Assembly (NCBI GenBank): GCA_964585245.1
Contig: CAZPCV010000002.1
Span: 1 to 52,361, forward strand
DNA: 52,361 nt
Direction of reading: 5' to 3'
Origin: CAZEDL01 sp964585245
GTDB taxonomy: Bacteria; Patescibacteriota; Patescibacteriia; Magasanikbacterales; GWA2-37-8
The translations under genes were made by a program, and so were the position numbers. Numbering within the stretch: the stretch's first letter is position 1; each line of letters opens with the position of its first letter. This document shows positions 1-8,677 of the stretch, piece by piece. The notes under the pieces are model-generated. The model had not been told where the DNA came from and made no database searches. It was given only the letters and a program-made list of their open reading frames with translations.

Positions 1-162
1 TAATGTTACAAGAGAACAGACCAATTTACCAACTCGAAACTTTAATTAGCTCATATATAATTCATCCGAATGCATCGCGTGACACCAGAAGAAAAAAAAG
101 TTATTACAAAACCTGGCAGACCGAAACGACCTAAGAATACTTCTCCAAGCGAGGATAAATAA
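1..162 (+). other. Left-edge stretch with two short open frames, no recognised gene
   Basis: Two small plus-strand frames end here. One is open from the left edge to a stop at 132-134 (43 residues from the ATG at 3). The other runs from an ATG at 70 to a stop at 160-162 and encodes a 30-residue basic peptide rich in Lys, Pro and Glu. Either could be the C-terminus of a gene coming in from the left, convergent with the epimerase gene, but neither resembles a family I recognise. No terminator hairpin is visible between them and the convergent gene. Confidence 0.2.
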
Positions 163-1155
163 TTACTTTTTTGGATGTTTTTGATACCACTCAAAAGTGT
201 TTCTTAATCCTTGTTCAAGCTTGGTTTTTGGCTTCCAACCAACTAATTTACTAATTTTTTCAATGTTGGCCAGTCGCCGTTTGACGCTGCCAACTGGAGA
301 AGGTTTAATACCAGTTTTATTCGGCGTCCAACCAGCCACTTTAAATAATTCCTGAGCCAAATCGCCCATAGTAATTTCATCAGTATTGCCGATATGCACC
401 GTTTCGATTGGTTGCGAATTGGTTTTTTCTGAATTCATCAAAACCTCCATCGCTTCTACCGCATCATCAATATAACAAAAAGTTCTAGTTTCAACGGAGC
501 CAAAAATAGAAAAAGGATCTTCTCGTTTAATTATGCGCTGACACATCTCTGGGATGACATGATCGTACCCGGCGCGTGGCCCATAAAAATTATGGGGGCG
601 GACAATTACCGCCGGAAAATTGTAAACTTGCGCATAAAAAATCACAAACTGCTCACCTATTAATTTTGTGCCGGCATAAGTCCAGCGCGAATTATAGGTA
701 TCACTTATTACCAATGGCACATTTTCCGGAGTAGGAATCGGCAGTTGGTTAAAAGCTTCCAATGCCCCAGCATAAGCCTCGTTTGACGAAGTAAAACAAA
801 GTTTTGGTTTTTTTTCTAAATTTTTAATCCATTCCAAAATGTATACCAGCGAAAGGGTGTTAATGCGCAATACTTCCTGCGGCATTTTGTAGAACCACTT
901 GGTGCCGTTTACAGCGGCCAAATGATAAACCTGATCAAAATCAGTTTCTAAAGTTGAATAATAATTCAAATCAGTTAAATCCGCTTGTCTAAACTCAAGC
1001 CGTGAGTCATTCATCAACGCTAAAAAATCTTCATCTAATCGCCCTCTTTGTAAATTATCCACTGCTACCACTCTGCTTTCTTGATCAGACAATAATTTTT
1101 TTATTAAATGATAACCGATAAAACCAGCTCCGCCAGTCACAAGAATTTTTTTCAT
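163..1155 (-). CDS. NAD-dependent epimerase/dehydratase (extended SDR)
   Basis: A nucleotide-sugar epimerase/dehydratase of the extended short-chain dehydrogenase family, 330 aa, a normal length. The Rossmann glycine motif TGGAGFIG is at residues 7-14, the catalytic Ser/Thr region FTSS at 121-124, and the Tyr-x-x-x-Lys pair is Y160-A-G-T-K164. The block RPHNFYGPR (186-194) matches enzymes acting on UDP- or dTDP-hexoses, such as UDP-glucose 4-epimerase, UDP-glucuronate decarboxylase and dTDP-glucose 4,6-dehydratase. Substrate cannot be fixed from sequence alone. It is the last gene of the long minus-strand glycan run, 28 bp after the dehydrogenase-methyltransferase gene, and probably supplies a nucleotide sugar to the glycosyltransferases upstream. 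Confidence 0.85.
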   Translation of the reverse strand: MKKILVTGGAGFIGYHLIKKLLSDQESRVVAVDNLQRGRLDEDFLALMNDSRLEFRQADLTDLNYYSTLETDFDQVYHLAAVNGTKWFYKMPQEVLRINTLSLVYILEWIKNLEKKPKLCFTSSNEAYAGALEAFNQLPIPTPENVPLVISDTYNSRWTYAGTKLIGEQFVIFYAQVYNFPAVIVRPHNFYGPRAGYDHVIPEMCQRIIKREDPFSIFGSVETRTFCYIDDAVEAMEVLMNSEKTNSQPIETVHIGNTDEITMGDLAQELFKVAGWTPNKTGIKPSPVGSVKRRLANIEKISKLVGWKPKTKLEQGLRNTFEWYQKHPKK

Positions 1156-1183
1156 AAAAAATGAAATTTAAAATATCTACAAA

Positions 1184-2842
1184 TTATTCTTCTTTCCTGA
1201 GCCACAACCACAAATCTTTCGCTGATTCCACTTGCGTCTGCACCACCTGTAAACCAGCTCGCTCGGCCAAGTCGCGTGCCCCGGCTTCACTTAGCGAAAC
1301 CCCATAAAACCAACGCCATTTATATATCTCTGGACCAGTACGTAACTGAATTTTAGCAATTCCACCCGGCTTAAGCACTCTTTCTATTTCCTTTAAATAC
1401 CCACTCACCAACACCGCACTTGGAAGAAATTTGAACACTTGATTAGAAAAAACTAAATCAACTGACTCATCTGGAAGTGGTAAATTTTGTCCATTTGTTT
1501 CTAGCCACGAAATATTCGCATGCTGCGACAAACGTTTTTGCCCAATAGAAATCATCACGGGAGAAATATCCACGGCATAAACTTCAGCGAAGTCACGTGA
1601 AAAATGCTCGGTTAACCGACCAACTCCTGGGCCAATGTGTGCTATTTTTTTGTCTGAATGTTGACCAAGCTCAGAGAGCAGCTTATCCTCCGACACCAAT
1701 GTTTTATAGTCCGCCTGACCCGTTTCTTTGAGTTCAAATTCATCGGCTTTACGTCCGCTTCTCGTATCTGGATTAACATAATAATACGGCTGATGCAGCG
1801 CAAAATTATTCCAACGTTCTTTAATATCGATCAATGATCGGTCGGTAATAAAGTTACGCTCCACAAACCGGCGTAGCGGTCGTAAGCTGGCCCGCAACTG
1901 GCGTACGCCGGATAACTGGTTAAACCAATGCCACGCCTTAACTGCCTGAACTGAAATATGGCGTGGCGCATTACTATAGTCCCAGGTAGAAAATATTTGC
2001 GGGAGTGTTTTGTATTTTTCTGATACCTTAATATGCAGCTCATTAGACTCGTATGCGCCCTTTAATAGAGGCACACTGCGACCAGCGGCCTCGGCCATAT
2101 GGCGAAAAGCCCGCATATCTTTGGGCAAACAATGGCCGCCAAAGCCTTGACCATAGCGCACATAACTTTTTTTCTCCAAAACAAAATCGATTACCTGCTC
2201 GATCTGTTCTCGCTCTTTAGGCGAAACCGGATCCATCATGCTGTCCCCAAACTCGTTCACAAAAGCAATCCGGACTGCATTCCAAATATTAGACAGATAT
2301 TTGATGTAAGCCGCCTGTTCCGGGGTACCAAAAAAGACTCGACAAGCTCGATTTTGCCATTCTTTAAAAAAATCAGGCATCCGATCTTGCTCAACCATAC
2401 GACTACCAACTACAAAATAATATGGGTTCAAACATTCTTCTACCGCTCGAATTTCATGCAAAAATTCTGGGACATAATAATCAAAAGACAGTTTATGCAA
2501 TGAAGTAGGAATAATTGTCGATCGAAGTACAACTTTTCCTTTCAACCCCTTAAGCTGTTCTAAAGCTTGTTCAATGAAAGTTATATCCTGAATTCCGTTT
2601 TCTGCTACTCTATCTCCTACACATACAATATATGTCGTTGTATCGGCGTCGATTTCTTTTAATGTTTTAAGTGATTTAATTTTTTCATACAATTCGTAAT
2701 ACTTATCGGCATAATGAAATTTCGGTACCACCACATCATAAAACACAACCTCGTATCCCATCCTGGTCAAAGCTAAGGCATTTGCCTGGCCCACCCAACC
2801 ATAACCAACAATCACAATTTTAGTCTTTATCTCTGTCGCCAT
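1184..2842 (-). CDS. UDP-sugar dehydrogenase (partial) fused to SAM methyltransferase
   Basis: A 552-aa two-part protein. Residues 1-270 are the NAD-binding and central parts of a UDP-glucose/GDP-mannose dehydrogenase. They show the nucleotide loop VGYGWVGQ (12-19), RSTI (107-110), PEFLHE (125-130), the conserved Lys in AAYIKYLSN (K181), and the active-site Cys238 in GQGFGGHCLPKD (231-242). The usual third, UDP-binding domain is absent: I find no G-x-A-F-K ... D-x-R-x-S block. Instead residues about 330-552 form a class I SAM methyltransferase, with motif I HIGPGVGRL (402-410), VYAVDIS (421-427) and a VLKPGG strand (489-494). No stop or frameshift separates the halves. A working dehydrogenase would supply a UDP-uronate, but the missing domain makes classical oxidation of UDP-glucose uncertain. 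Confidence 0.8.
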   Translation of the reverse strand: MATEIKTKIVIVGYGWVGQANALALTRMGYEVVFYDVVVPKFHYADKYYELYEKIKSLKTLKEIDADTTTYIVCVGDRVAENGIQDITFIEQALEQLKGLKGKVVLRSTIIPTSLHKLSFDYYVPEFLHEIRAVEECLNPYYFVVGSRMVEQDRMPDFFKEWQNRACRVFFGTPEQAAYIKYLSNIWNAVRIAFVNEFGDSMMDPVSPKEREQIEQVIDFVLEKKSYVRYGQGFGGHCLPKDMRAFRHMAEAAGRSVPLLKGAYESNELHIKVSEKYKTLPQIFSTWDYSNAPRHISVQAVKAWHWFNQLSGVRQLRASLRPLRRFVERNFITDRSLIDIKERWNNFALHQPYYYVNPDTRSGRKADEFELKETGQADYKTLVSEDKLLSELGQHSDKKIAHIGPGVGRLTEHFSRDFAEVYAVDISPVMISIGQKRLSQHANISWLETNGQNLPLPDESVDLVFSNQVFKFLPSAVLVSGYLKEIERVLKPGGIAKIQLRTGPEIYKWRWFYGVSLSEAGARDLAERAGLQVVQTQVESAKDLWLWLRKEE

Positions 2843-2853
2843 ATTAACAAACG

Positions 2854-4617
2854 TTATATTTTATATAAATGTTTTGATCCAAATTTACCGATATATTTTA
2901 AACTTTCAAACTGGTTTATCAAAGTCGTCGGAAATTCTTCCTCTCCCGTTATAAAATCAATACGATACTTTTTCAATTCGGACAAAAAATCCTTTTTCAA
3001 AAAATCACCATAACTTTTTTCTATTTTTTCAATCGGCTCAGCCAGCCAACTTTCATCTACCTTCATAAACAATTGTGGCCAAGTGGTATAAAACAAAGCT
3101 TTTAATTCACCCCGGTGCTCTTGCAAATAATGCGGCAACTCTTGCACGCTAATACCACGCAAACGTAAAAACACCAAATAATTATGATACAAGCGATCGA
3201 GTGGCACACGAGAAAAAGCATAGCCGCTGGCATAAACGTTACAATGAGTGAAGGCCGGAACCCAATTAACCAAGGCCTCCTCGTTTTCTCGAACTAGAAC
3301 CACACAATCCTTGGGAGCATTTTTATTGAGCCAGTCAAACAACGCCATATTTTGTTGCATAGCGGCAAACCTTGGCAAGGCATATCGGAAACTTAAAATA
3401 GTGAAGACTCCATAAATGACAGAAATCGACATCACCAACACTGCCAAAATCCAAGAAAATTTTAAAGAAATTTTTTTAAAATAATTTCCTAACAACAGCA
3501 TAAAAGTTACCATTGCGAGCGGAACGGCAAATTGCATCAGGTGCGGTGGCCACACCGTGCGACCGATAATAACTTGATAATTAAAAGTTAGCCAATTAGC
3601 ACCCACCAAAGCCAGACCAAACCACCACCAATCTTCTAATTTCGAACCACGCTTTTTTTGCTTATAAAATTCATAAATAAATATCGGCAAAAAAATTACT
3701 GTCTGTAGCAAAGTAACTTTATTTAAAATCGGAGCATGAGTTAATAACAATCCATTGCGCAAGGCGATAAATTTACCGTCCGCGGCCTGCAACGAACCAA
3801 ACCAGCTGATCCAAAAAGGTATACTGACAATTAAACTGGAAATAGCCGTCAAAGATAGTATCCAAACTGTTTTTATTTTTTTTCTAAAAAAGGAAATTAG
3901 CCAGACCATTCCGAGAAAAGCCCAGCCGGTTAGCCAACTAAACACATACCCAGGCATTATACCCAAAATCATTCCTGCTAAAATAGCCAAAAAACGCTTA
4001 TTTGTTTGTATTACCCTCGAAATTAAAATTAAAAATGTAAATAAAAACAATATCCCACTAATCGGATTTACTGGTCTAGTCCATAAACTTAGGTGTAAAA
4101 TATCGTCCTTTCCCTCTAAAATACGAAATAACGAAGAGTAATCGACAAAATCAAAACCGAGTGTAACTAATAAACCTCCCGCTACAGCCACCCACCGATT
4201 AAAATTAGTTCGTTCAGAAAGCTGAAAAAGAAATAAATAAACGAGAGTAAATAATAGAGCGGGAAATAAAAATTTTGCAAAAACAAAAAATGAAACCAAA
4301 TCAATTTTTGTTAATAAAACTGGAATGGCGTACAAATACTCCCCCACTGGAAATACCACTGGTAAATTTTTCTTGTACTCATACAAAAAAGGAGACCCGA
4401 CCAACCAATAACCCTCCAAAATATCGTTGATGCGGGACAAATAATATTCTTCGTTATCCTGAAACAACAAAGGGAAACCTTGATAGCTGGAACCTAACGA
4501 ATGCTTGGCTAACAAATGCGGGCCAATTGAAATAAACCCTACCAAACAAGCAAAAACATAAATCAAATAATTACGCTTTAAGTGCTCGGTTAAAGATTTT
4601 AAAAATTTAGACCACAT
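2854..4617 (-). CDS. Polytopic membrane protein, GT-C-like, family not recognised
   Basis: A 587-aa integral membrane protein. After a short cytoplasmic start and a first membrane helix (about 18-38) comes an extracytoplasmic loop with acidic residues (QDNEEYYLSRINDI, near 53-66). About ten further hydrophobic helices follow, to roughly residue 410, and then a soluble C-terminal domain of about 170 residues. This layout fits GT-C glycosyltransferases, which use a polyprenyl-phosphate sugar donor and carry an acidic residue in the first outer loop. I cannot name the family. It resembles the protein at 11280-13091 in its N-terminal loop (Y-Y-x-x-R-I-x-x-I, then G-x-P, E and P-x-x-F), so the two are probably distant paralogues. 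It sits 9 bp after rfbH in the same run. Confidence 0.6.
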   Translation of the reverse strand: MWSKFLKSLTEHLKRNYLIYVFACLVGFISIGPHLLAKHSLGSSYQGFPLLFQDNEEYYLSRINDILEGYWLVGSPFLYEYKKNLPVVFPVGEYLYAIPVLLTKIDLVSFFVFAKFLFPALLFTLVYLFLFQLSERTNFNRWVAVAGGLLVTLGFDFVDYSSLFRILEGKDDILHLSLWTRPVNPISGILFLFTFLILISRVIQTNKRFLAILAGMILGIMPGYVFSWLTGWAFLGMVWLISFFRKKIKTVWILSLTAISSLIVSIPFWISWFGSLQAADGKFIALRNGLLLTHAPILNKVTLLQTVIFLPIFIYEFYKQKKRGSKLEDWWWFGLALVGANWLTFNYQVIIGRTVWPPHLMQFAVPLAMVTFMLLLGNYFKKISLKFSWILAVLVMSISVIYGVFTILSFRYALPRFAAMQQNMALFDWLNKNAPKDCVVLVRENEEALVNWVPAFTHCNVYASGYAFSRVPLDRLYHNYLVFLRLRGISVQELPHYLQEHRGELKALFYTTWPQLFMKVDESWLAEPIEKIEKSYGDFLKKDFLSELKKYRIDFITGEEEFPTTLINQFESLKYIGKFGSKHLYKI

Positions 4618-4626
4618 AACTATTTT

Positions 4627-5925
4627 TTAATTAGCAATAAAATCGTCAATGCTTTTTAAAATATAAGCCAGCATTTCTTCACTAAGGCCAGGATAAACTC
4701 CTATCCAAAAAGTACTGTTCATCACTAAATCCGTATTTGGCAAATTGCCAATTTTTCTATAGACAATCTTTCTTTCTACAAAGTAAGGCTGTTTTAACAA
4801 ATTACCGGCAAAAAGATACCGGGTACCAATTTTTCTTTTGTTCAAAAAATCAACAATAGCGTCTCGCTTAAATGGTGCTTCTGGTTTAATTGTAAGTAAA
4901 AATCCAAACCAACTAGGATCAGCCTGCTTTTGCCAGGAAGGTAGAATGAAAAACTTCTCGTATTTTTTTAAACCTGCGTATAACACTTCAAAATTGTGTT
5001 TTCTCTTTTCTATAAAATCTGGTAATTTTTCCAGCTGCGCCAAACCAATCGCGGCCTGAATATCCGTGACTTTTAGATTGTAACCCATTTCCGAGTAGGC
5101 ATATTTATGATCATAACCAAATGGCAAACCACCCAGCTGACATTGAAAACGTGTGCCGCATGTATTATCTTTACCGGTTTTACACCAACAGTCTCTCCCC
5201 CAATCACGCACCGATTTTATTATACGATAAAGTAATGGATCGTTAGTAAACACTGCGCCCCCCTCGCCCATTGTAATATGATGAGCCGGATAAAAACTAC
5301 AGGTAGAGATTTGACCAAAAGTACCAGTATATTTACCATTATACTTGGCACCAAGTGCATCGCAATTATCCTCGATTAACCAAAAATTATTTTTACTGCA
5401 AAGCTCGGTAATTTGTTCTAAATCAAAAGGATTGCCCAGAGTATGAGCAATCATAATTGCTCGCGTCTTCGGAGAAATAGCCTTTTTAAGTTCTTCAATT
5501 GAAATATTATAGTTACCAAATTCAATATCAACAAAAACCGGCACCAAATTATTTTGAATTATCGGATTGACGGTATTTGGGAATCCGGCAGCAACCGTAA
5601 TAACTTCATCACCAGGCTTCAATGCGCGCTCACCAAGTTTAACGGAAGTTAAAGCCGTAATGGCAGCTAAATTAGCCGAGGAACCAGAGTTAACCAAAAC
5701 TGAATAATTCACACCAATAAATTTACTTAATCTATTTTCAAACTTCGCGCTAAATCTACCATCTGTCCACCAGCCGTCTAGCACCGCGTCTACCGCCTCA
5801 ATTATTTCTTGTTCGTCAAAAACCTTTCCAGATACCGGCACCACGGATTCACCAGGAATAAATTTTTTAACCGGAAAACGTTGTTGATATTGTTTTACTA
5901 ATTCTTGACGAAAACTCTCTTCCAT
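4627..5925 (-). CDS. rfbH: CDP-4-dehydro-6-deoxyglucose 3-dehydratase (E1)
   Basis: A PMP-dependent iron-sulfur enzyme that removes the C-3 hydroxyl of CDP-4-keto-6-deoxyglucose, the entry step to CDP-3,6-dideoxyhexoses. It has the DegT/DnrJ/StrS aminotransferase fold, but the PLP-lysine position is His: FYPAHHITMGEGG, where His215 is in the Lys place. That is the hallmark separating this dehydratase from aminotransferases. Four cysteines (188, 246, 248, 256) have the spacing C-x57-C-x1-C-x7-C known for the [2Fe-2S] cluster of the Yersinia E1 enzyme. I start at the ATG at 5925; a TTG nine bases upstream is possible. The partner reductase E3 (rfbI/ascD) is not in the window. rfbF and rfbG lie upstream in the same run. 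Confidence 0.92.
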   Translation of the reverse strand: MEESFRQELVKQYQQRFPVKKFIPGESVVPVSGKVFDEQEIIEAVDAVLDGWWTDGRFSAKFENRLSKFIGVNYSVLVNSGSSANLAAITALTSVKLGERALKPGDEVITVAAGFPNTVNPIIQNNLVPVFVDIEFGNYNISIEELKKAISPKTRAIMIAHTLGNPFDLEQITELCSKNNFWLIEDNCDALGAKYNGKYTGTFGQISTCSFYPAHHITMGEGGAVFTNDPLLYRIIKSVRDWGRDCWCKTGKDNTCGTRFQCQLGGLPFGYDHKYAYSEMGYNLKVTDIQAAIGLAQLEKLPDFIEKRKHNFEVLYAGLKKYEKFFILPSWQKQADPSWFGFLLTIKPEAPFKRDAIVDFLNKRKIGTRYLFAGNLLKQPYFVERKIVYRKIGNLPNTDLVMNSTFWIGVYPGLSEEMLAYILKSIDDFIAN

Positions 5926-5941
5926 AATCAACAAATAATAT

Positions 5942-6880
5942 TTAAAAATTTATCCTTTCTTTTTCAATTACCAGCGGACGTTGTTTTACCTGGGTATAAA
6001 TTGCCCCGATATATTCACCCAAAATTCCTATAAAAAATAGCTGCACCGAGGCAAAGAAAAACATACCAATTATAAGAGGTGCTAAACCAACCTCGAATCT
6101 ATTCCAAAACAATAGCTTATAAACAAAATATATTACCGCAACCAACATACTTACCAAAGACATCCCAAAACCTATAAAACTGGCCAAACGAAGCGGTATT
6201 TTAGAATGATTAACAAATCCAAGCATGGCCAGATCATATAACGAATAAAAATTATTGCTGGTTTTCCCATTTTTTCTAACTGGTTGTATATATGTAATTT
6301 CAGCGCGATTAAAACCAAGTTCGGTTATCAAGCCCCTAAAATAGGGGTATGGCTCTTTTAAGGTACGCAAAATTTCTATAAATTTCTGATCATACAATCC
6401 AAAACCGGTAAAATTTTTAATTTGTTCAATATCAGAAAATTTTTTAATTAAATTATAATACAGTTTCCTAACATTAAACATCAATTTATTTTCTTCGCTT
6501 TTATTTTTTACAGCTACTACAATCATACTGCCTTCTTCCCATTTATTAAGCAAGTCTTTGATAAGAAGCGGCGGATCCTGTAAATCTGCTACCAGCAAAA
6601 TCGCCGCGTCTCCAGAGGCCTGCTGCAAGCCATAATATGGCGATCGCAAGTGGCCAAAATTGCGAATATTTATGATTATTTTTACATTTTTATCTACCTT
6701 AGCGATCCGTTTTAATACTTCCACCGTTCTATCAGTTGAAGCATTATCGATAAAAATATGTTCGTAACGATAACCCGGAAGCTCCCCCATTACTTGCCTG
6801 ACTTGATTATACAACTCTTCGACATTCAGTTCTTCGTTATAACAAGGAGTAACAATGCTGATAAATTTTTTTGACTCCAT
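5942..6880 (-). CDS. GT2 glycosyltransferase with C-terminal membrane anchor
   Basis: 312 aa. An N-terminal GT-A domain (about 8-230) carries SIVTPCYNEELNVEELY, IDNASTDRT and a D-L-Q-D-P metal-binding segment, as in GtrB/ArnC-type enzymes that move a sugar from a nucleotide donor to polyprenyl phosphate. Two strong hydrophobic helices near residues 232-255 and 268-292 fit the usual C-terminal anchor of that subfamily. It lies between rfbH (16 bp downstream) and the C-4 reductase-like gene (1 bp upstream). The likely role is therefore loading the CDP-derived deoxysugar onto a lipid carrier at the inner membrane face; that substrate is inferred from position only. Confidence 0.85.
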   Translation of the reverse strand: MESKKFISIVTPCYNEELNVEELYNQVRQVMGELPGYRYEHIFIDNASTDRTVEVLKRIAKVDKNVKIIINIRNFGHLRSPYYGLQQASGDAAILLVADLQDPPLLIKDLLNKWEEGSMIVVAVKNKSEENKLMFNVRKLYYNLIKKFSDIEQIKNFTGFGLYDQKFIEILRTLKEPYPYFRGLITELGFNRAEITYIQPVRKNGKTSNNFYSLYDLAMLGFVNHSKIPLRLASFIGFGMSLVSMLVAVIYFVYKLLFWNRFEVGLAPLIIGMFFFASVQLFFIGILGEYIGAIYTQVKQRPLVIEKERINF

Positions 6881-6881
6881 A

Positions 6882-7772
6882 TTATTTTATGGTTAAAAAC
6901 ATCTCTTTATTAAGAGTCGGCATAATCTTTTTGTAATACTCAACCAGACTGTCTACCGCCGTATCAAATGAAGTAAATTGAAAATTAGTATATTTCAAAT
7001 ATTTTTTGAGCTTGGTTATATTTGCCGAATATTCATTGGCCAGACCTGCTTGCCTGATAGTAATTGAAAGTTTTTTGTTAAGCTTGGCTAAGATTTTCTC
7101 TGCGATTGAATATGTTTCTACTGGTTCGCCGCTGCCAACATTCAAAAATATTTCCTTAGGCGGATAATCTATAATTTTTTCTAACAATTTTACCAAGTCA
7201 TCAATAAATAAAAAATCAAAACGCACATTTTTATTTATTTGAATAGGCAGATCAAACAAAGCCATGCAAATCACATTGGAAATAAAACGAGTTTCGTAGT
7301 CCTCGTATTTTCCAAACACTCCGAAAAGCCGAATATGTGTTATATAATCTACTCGTTCGGCATACTTGGCGCAGACATATTTATAAAACCCATATTCATC
7401 GATTGGCACCTGCTTGTCAAACTCTCGTTCATCAACTCTCACCAAAGCACGGCTTTTGCCATACTCAGCACCAGACCCAAGCATGATCATTTTCTTAAAA
7501 AAAGATTTAGCTCTAATTATATTAAAAAATATTTTGAGATTAGTAACAGCGACACTGGCGGTCTGATTTTTTCGACTAACTCCAACCGCAGCCGCATTTA
7601 TCACTACATCGACCGGATTTTTTTCCAAGTAAGAATATACGGCCTCCGCATTAATTAAATCTAACTCACCATGGGTTGGAGCCAAAATAACATAACGATT
7701 GCCAAGTTGTTCTAGGATATTTTTTCCAATAAATCCACTACCGCCTGTTAGAAATATTTTTATTTTCTCCAT
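6882..7772 (-). CDS. NAD(P)-dependent sugar reductase/epimerase (SDR), C-4 ketoreductase-like
   Basis: 296 aa, extended SDR. The Rossmann motif is LTGGSGFIGKN near the start, NAAAVGV follows at about residues 59-65, and the catalytic pair is Tyr-x-x-x-Lys in DEYGFYKYVCAKYAE. The overall form resembles GDP-fucose synthase and the C-4 ketoreductases that finish CDP-3,6-dideoxyhexoses (paratose, abequose, ascarylose and yersiniose enzymes). The start overlaps the end of the transketolase C-half by 13 bp, so the two are probably translationally coupled. In the proposed pathway it would reduce the C-4 keto sugar or the new carbonyl of a two-carbon branch. Which one cannot be decided from the sequence. 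Confidence 0.75.
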   Translation of the reverse strand: MEKIKIFLTGGSGFIGKNILEQLGNRYVILAPTHGELDLINAEAVYSYLEKNPVDVVINAAAVGVSRKNQTASVAVTNLKIFFNIIRAKSFFKKMIMLGSGAEYGKSRALVRVDEREFDKQVPIDEYGFYKYVCAKYAERVDYITHIRLFGVFGKYEDYETRFISNVICMALFDLPIQINKNVRFDFLFIDDLVKLLEKIIDYPPKEIFLNVGSGEPVETYSIAEKILAKLNKKLSITIRQAGLANEYSANITKLKKYLKYTNFQFTSFDTAVDSLVEYYKKIMPTLNKEMFLTIK

Positions 7773-8677
7773 AAATTTTTAACTACTTCAACTATCTGCT
7801 GCGCCGAAATACCAGCGCTGTCCCGCAAAAATTCCTGTTTACCAACAAACGGCATATAGGTATCTTTTACCCCTAAAATTTGAAATGGAACCGAAATGCC
7901 TGATTGAGCAACCACTTCCGAAATAGCCGAACCAAGCCCTCCAAAAATAGTGTGCTCCTCCAAACTTACAACCACTTTTCTAGTACGGACACGGTCAATA
8001 ATTATTTCTTTATCCAGAGGCTTTAAAGTGTGCATATGGATAATTTCAACTGAAATGCCGGCGGTTTCTAGCTCTGCGGCAGCGACAAAAGCATTGTCCG
8101 TAATAGCACCAACGGCAAAAATTGTAACTTCCGCACCATTTTTTAATACCGATCCTTTACCTAATACAGGGCGACAACCTTGAGTTATTTCCTTTTCACC
8201 ACCCCTATTTAAACGAAGATAATATGGCCCGCTTGAATCCAAAATTTGACTTATGAGCATAGACGCCTCTACCGCATCGGCTGGAGCCACTACTTTCATA
8301 TTTGGCAAAGAACGCATCAAAGCCATGTCCTCTAAGCCATAATGAGTGGTGCCATGTGTACCATAGGCAAATCCCCCGCCAATTCCGATAATGTTTACAT
8401 CCAAATTTTGATAACAAACATCGTTTCTAATCTGCTCGAAGCACCGCATGGTAGCAAATGGCACAATGCTATATACAAATACTTTTTTCCCAGACATGGC
8501 CAGCCCGGCAGCCACACCAATCATATTCTGCTCCGCGATACCAGTATTTATAATTTGGTCTGGTAATTCTTCAACAAATTTTTCTATAACCGAAAAACCC
8601 AAATCTCCAGTCAAAAAAAATATATTTTTATTTTTTCTAGCAGCTTCGTGAATACTGTTTACCGCAACATTTCTCAT
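7760..8677 (-). CDS. Transketolase-like, C-terminal subunit (Pyr domain)
   Basis: 305 aa, corresponding to the pyrimidine-binding and C-terminal domains of transketolase. The segment INTGIAEQNMIGVAAGLA holds the conserved glutamate (E49) that activates the thiamine diphosphate ring. The ATG overlaps the stop of the N-half by 4 bp (ATGA), the usual sign of a co-translated two-subunit enzyme. Housekeeping transketolase can be split in this way in archaea and some bacteria. Here the pair lies between rfbG and the reductase/rfbH genes, so a dedicated role in sugar-nucleotide tailoring (ketol transfer to a 4-keto sugar) is plausible. I cannot exclude that it is simply the cell's pentose-phosphate transketolase. 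Confidence 0.88.
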   Translation of the reverse strand: MRNVAVNSIHEAARKNKNIFFLTGDLGFSVIEKFVEELPDQIINTGIAEQNMIGVAAGLAMSGKKVFVYSIVPFATMRCFEQIRNDVCYQNLDVNIIGIGGGFAYGTHGTTHYGLEDMALMRSLPNMKVVAPADAVEASMLISQILDSSGPYYLRLNRGGEKEITQGCRPVLGKGSVLKNGAEVTIFAVGAITDNAFVAAAELETAGISVEIIHMHTLKPLDKEIIIDRVRTRKVVVSLEEHTIFGGLGSAISEVVAQSGISVPFQILGVKDTYMPFVGKQEFLRDSAGISAQQIVEVVKNLWRK

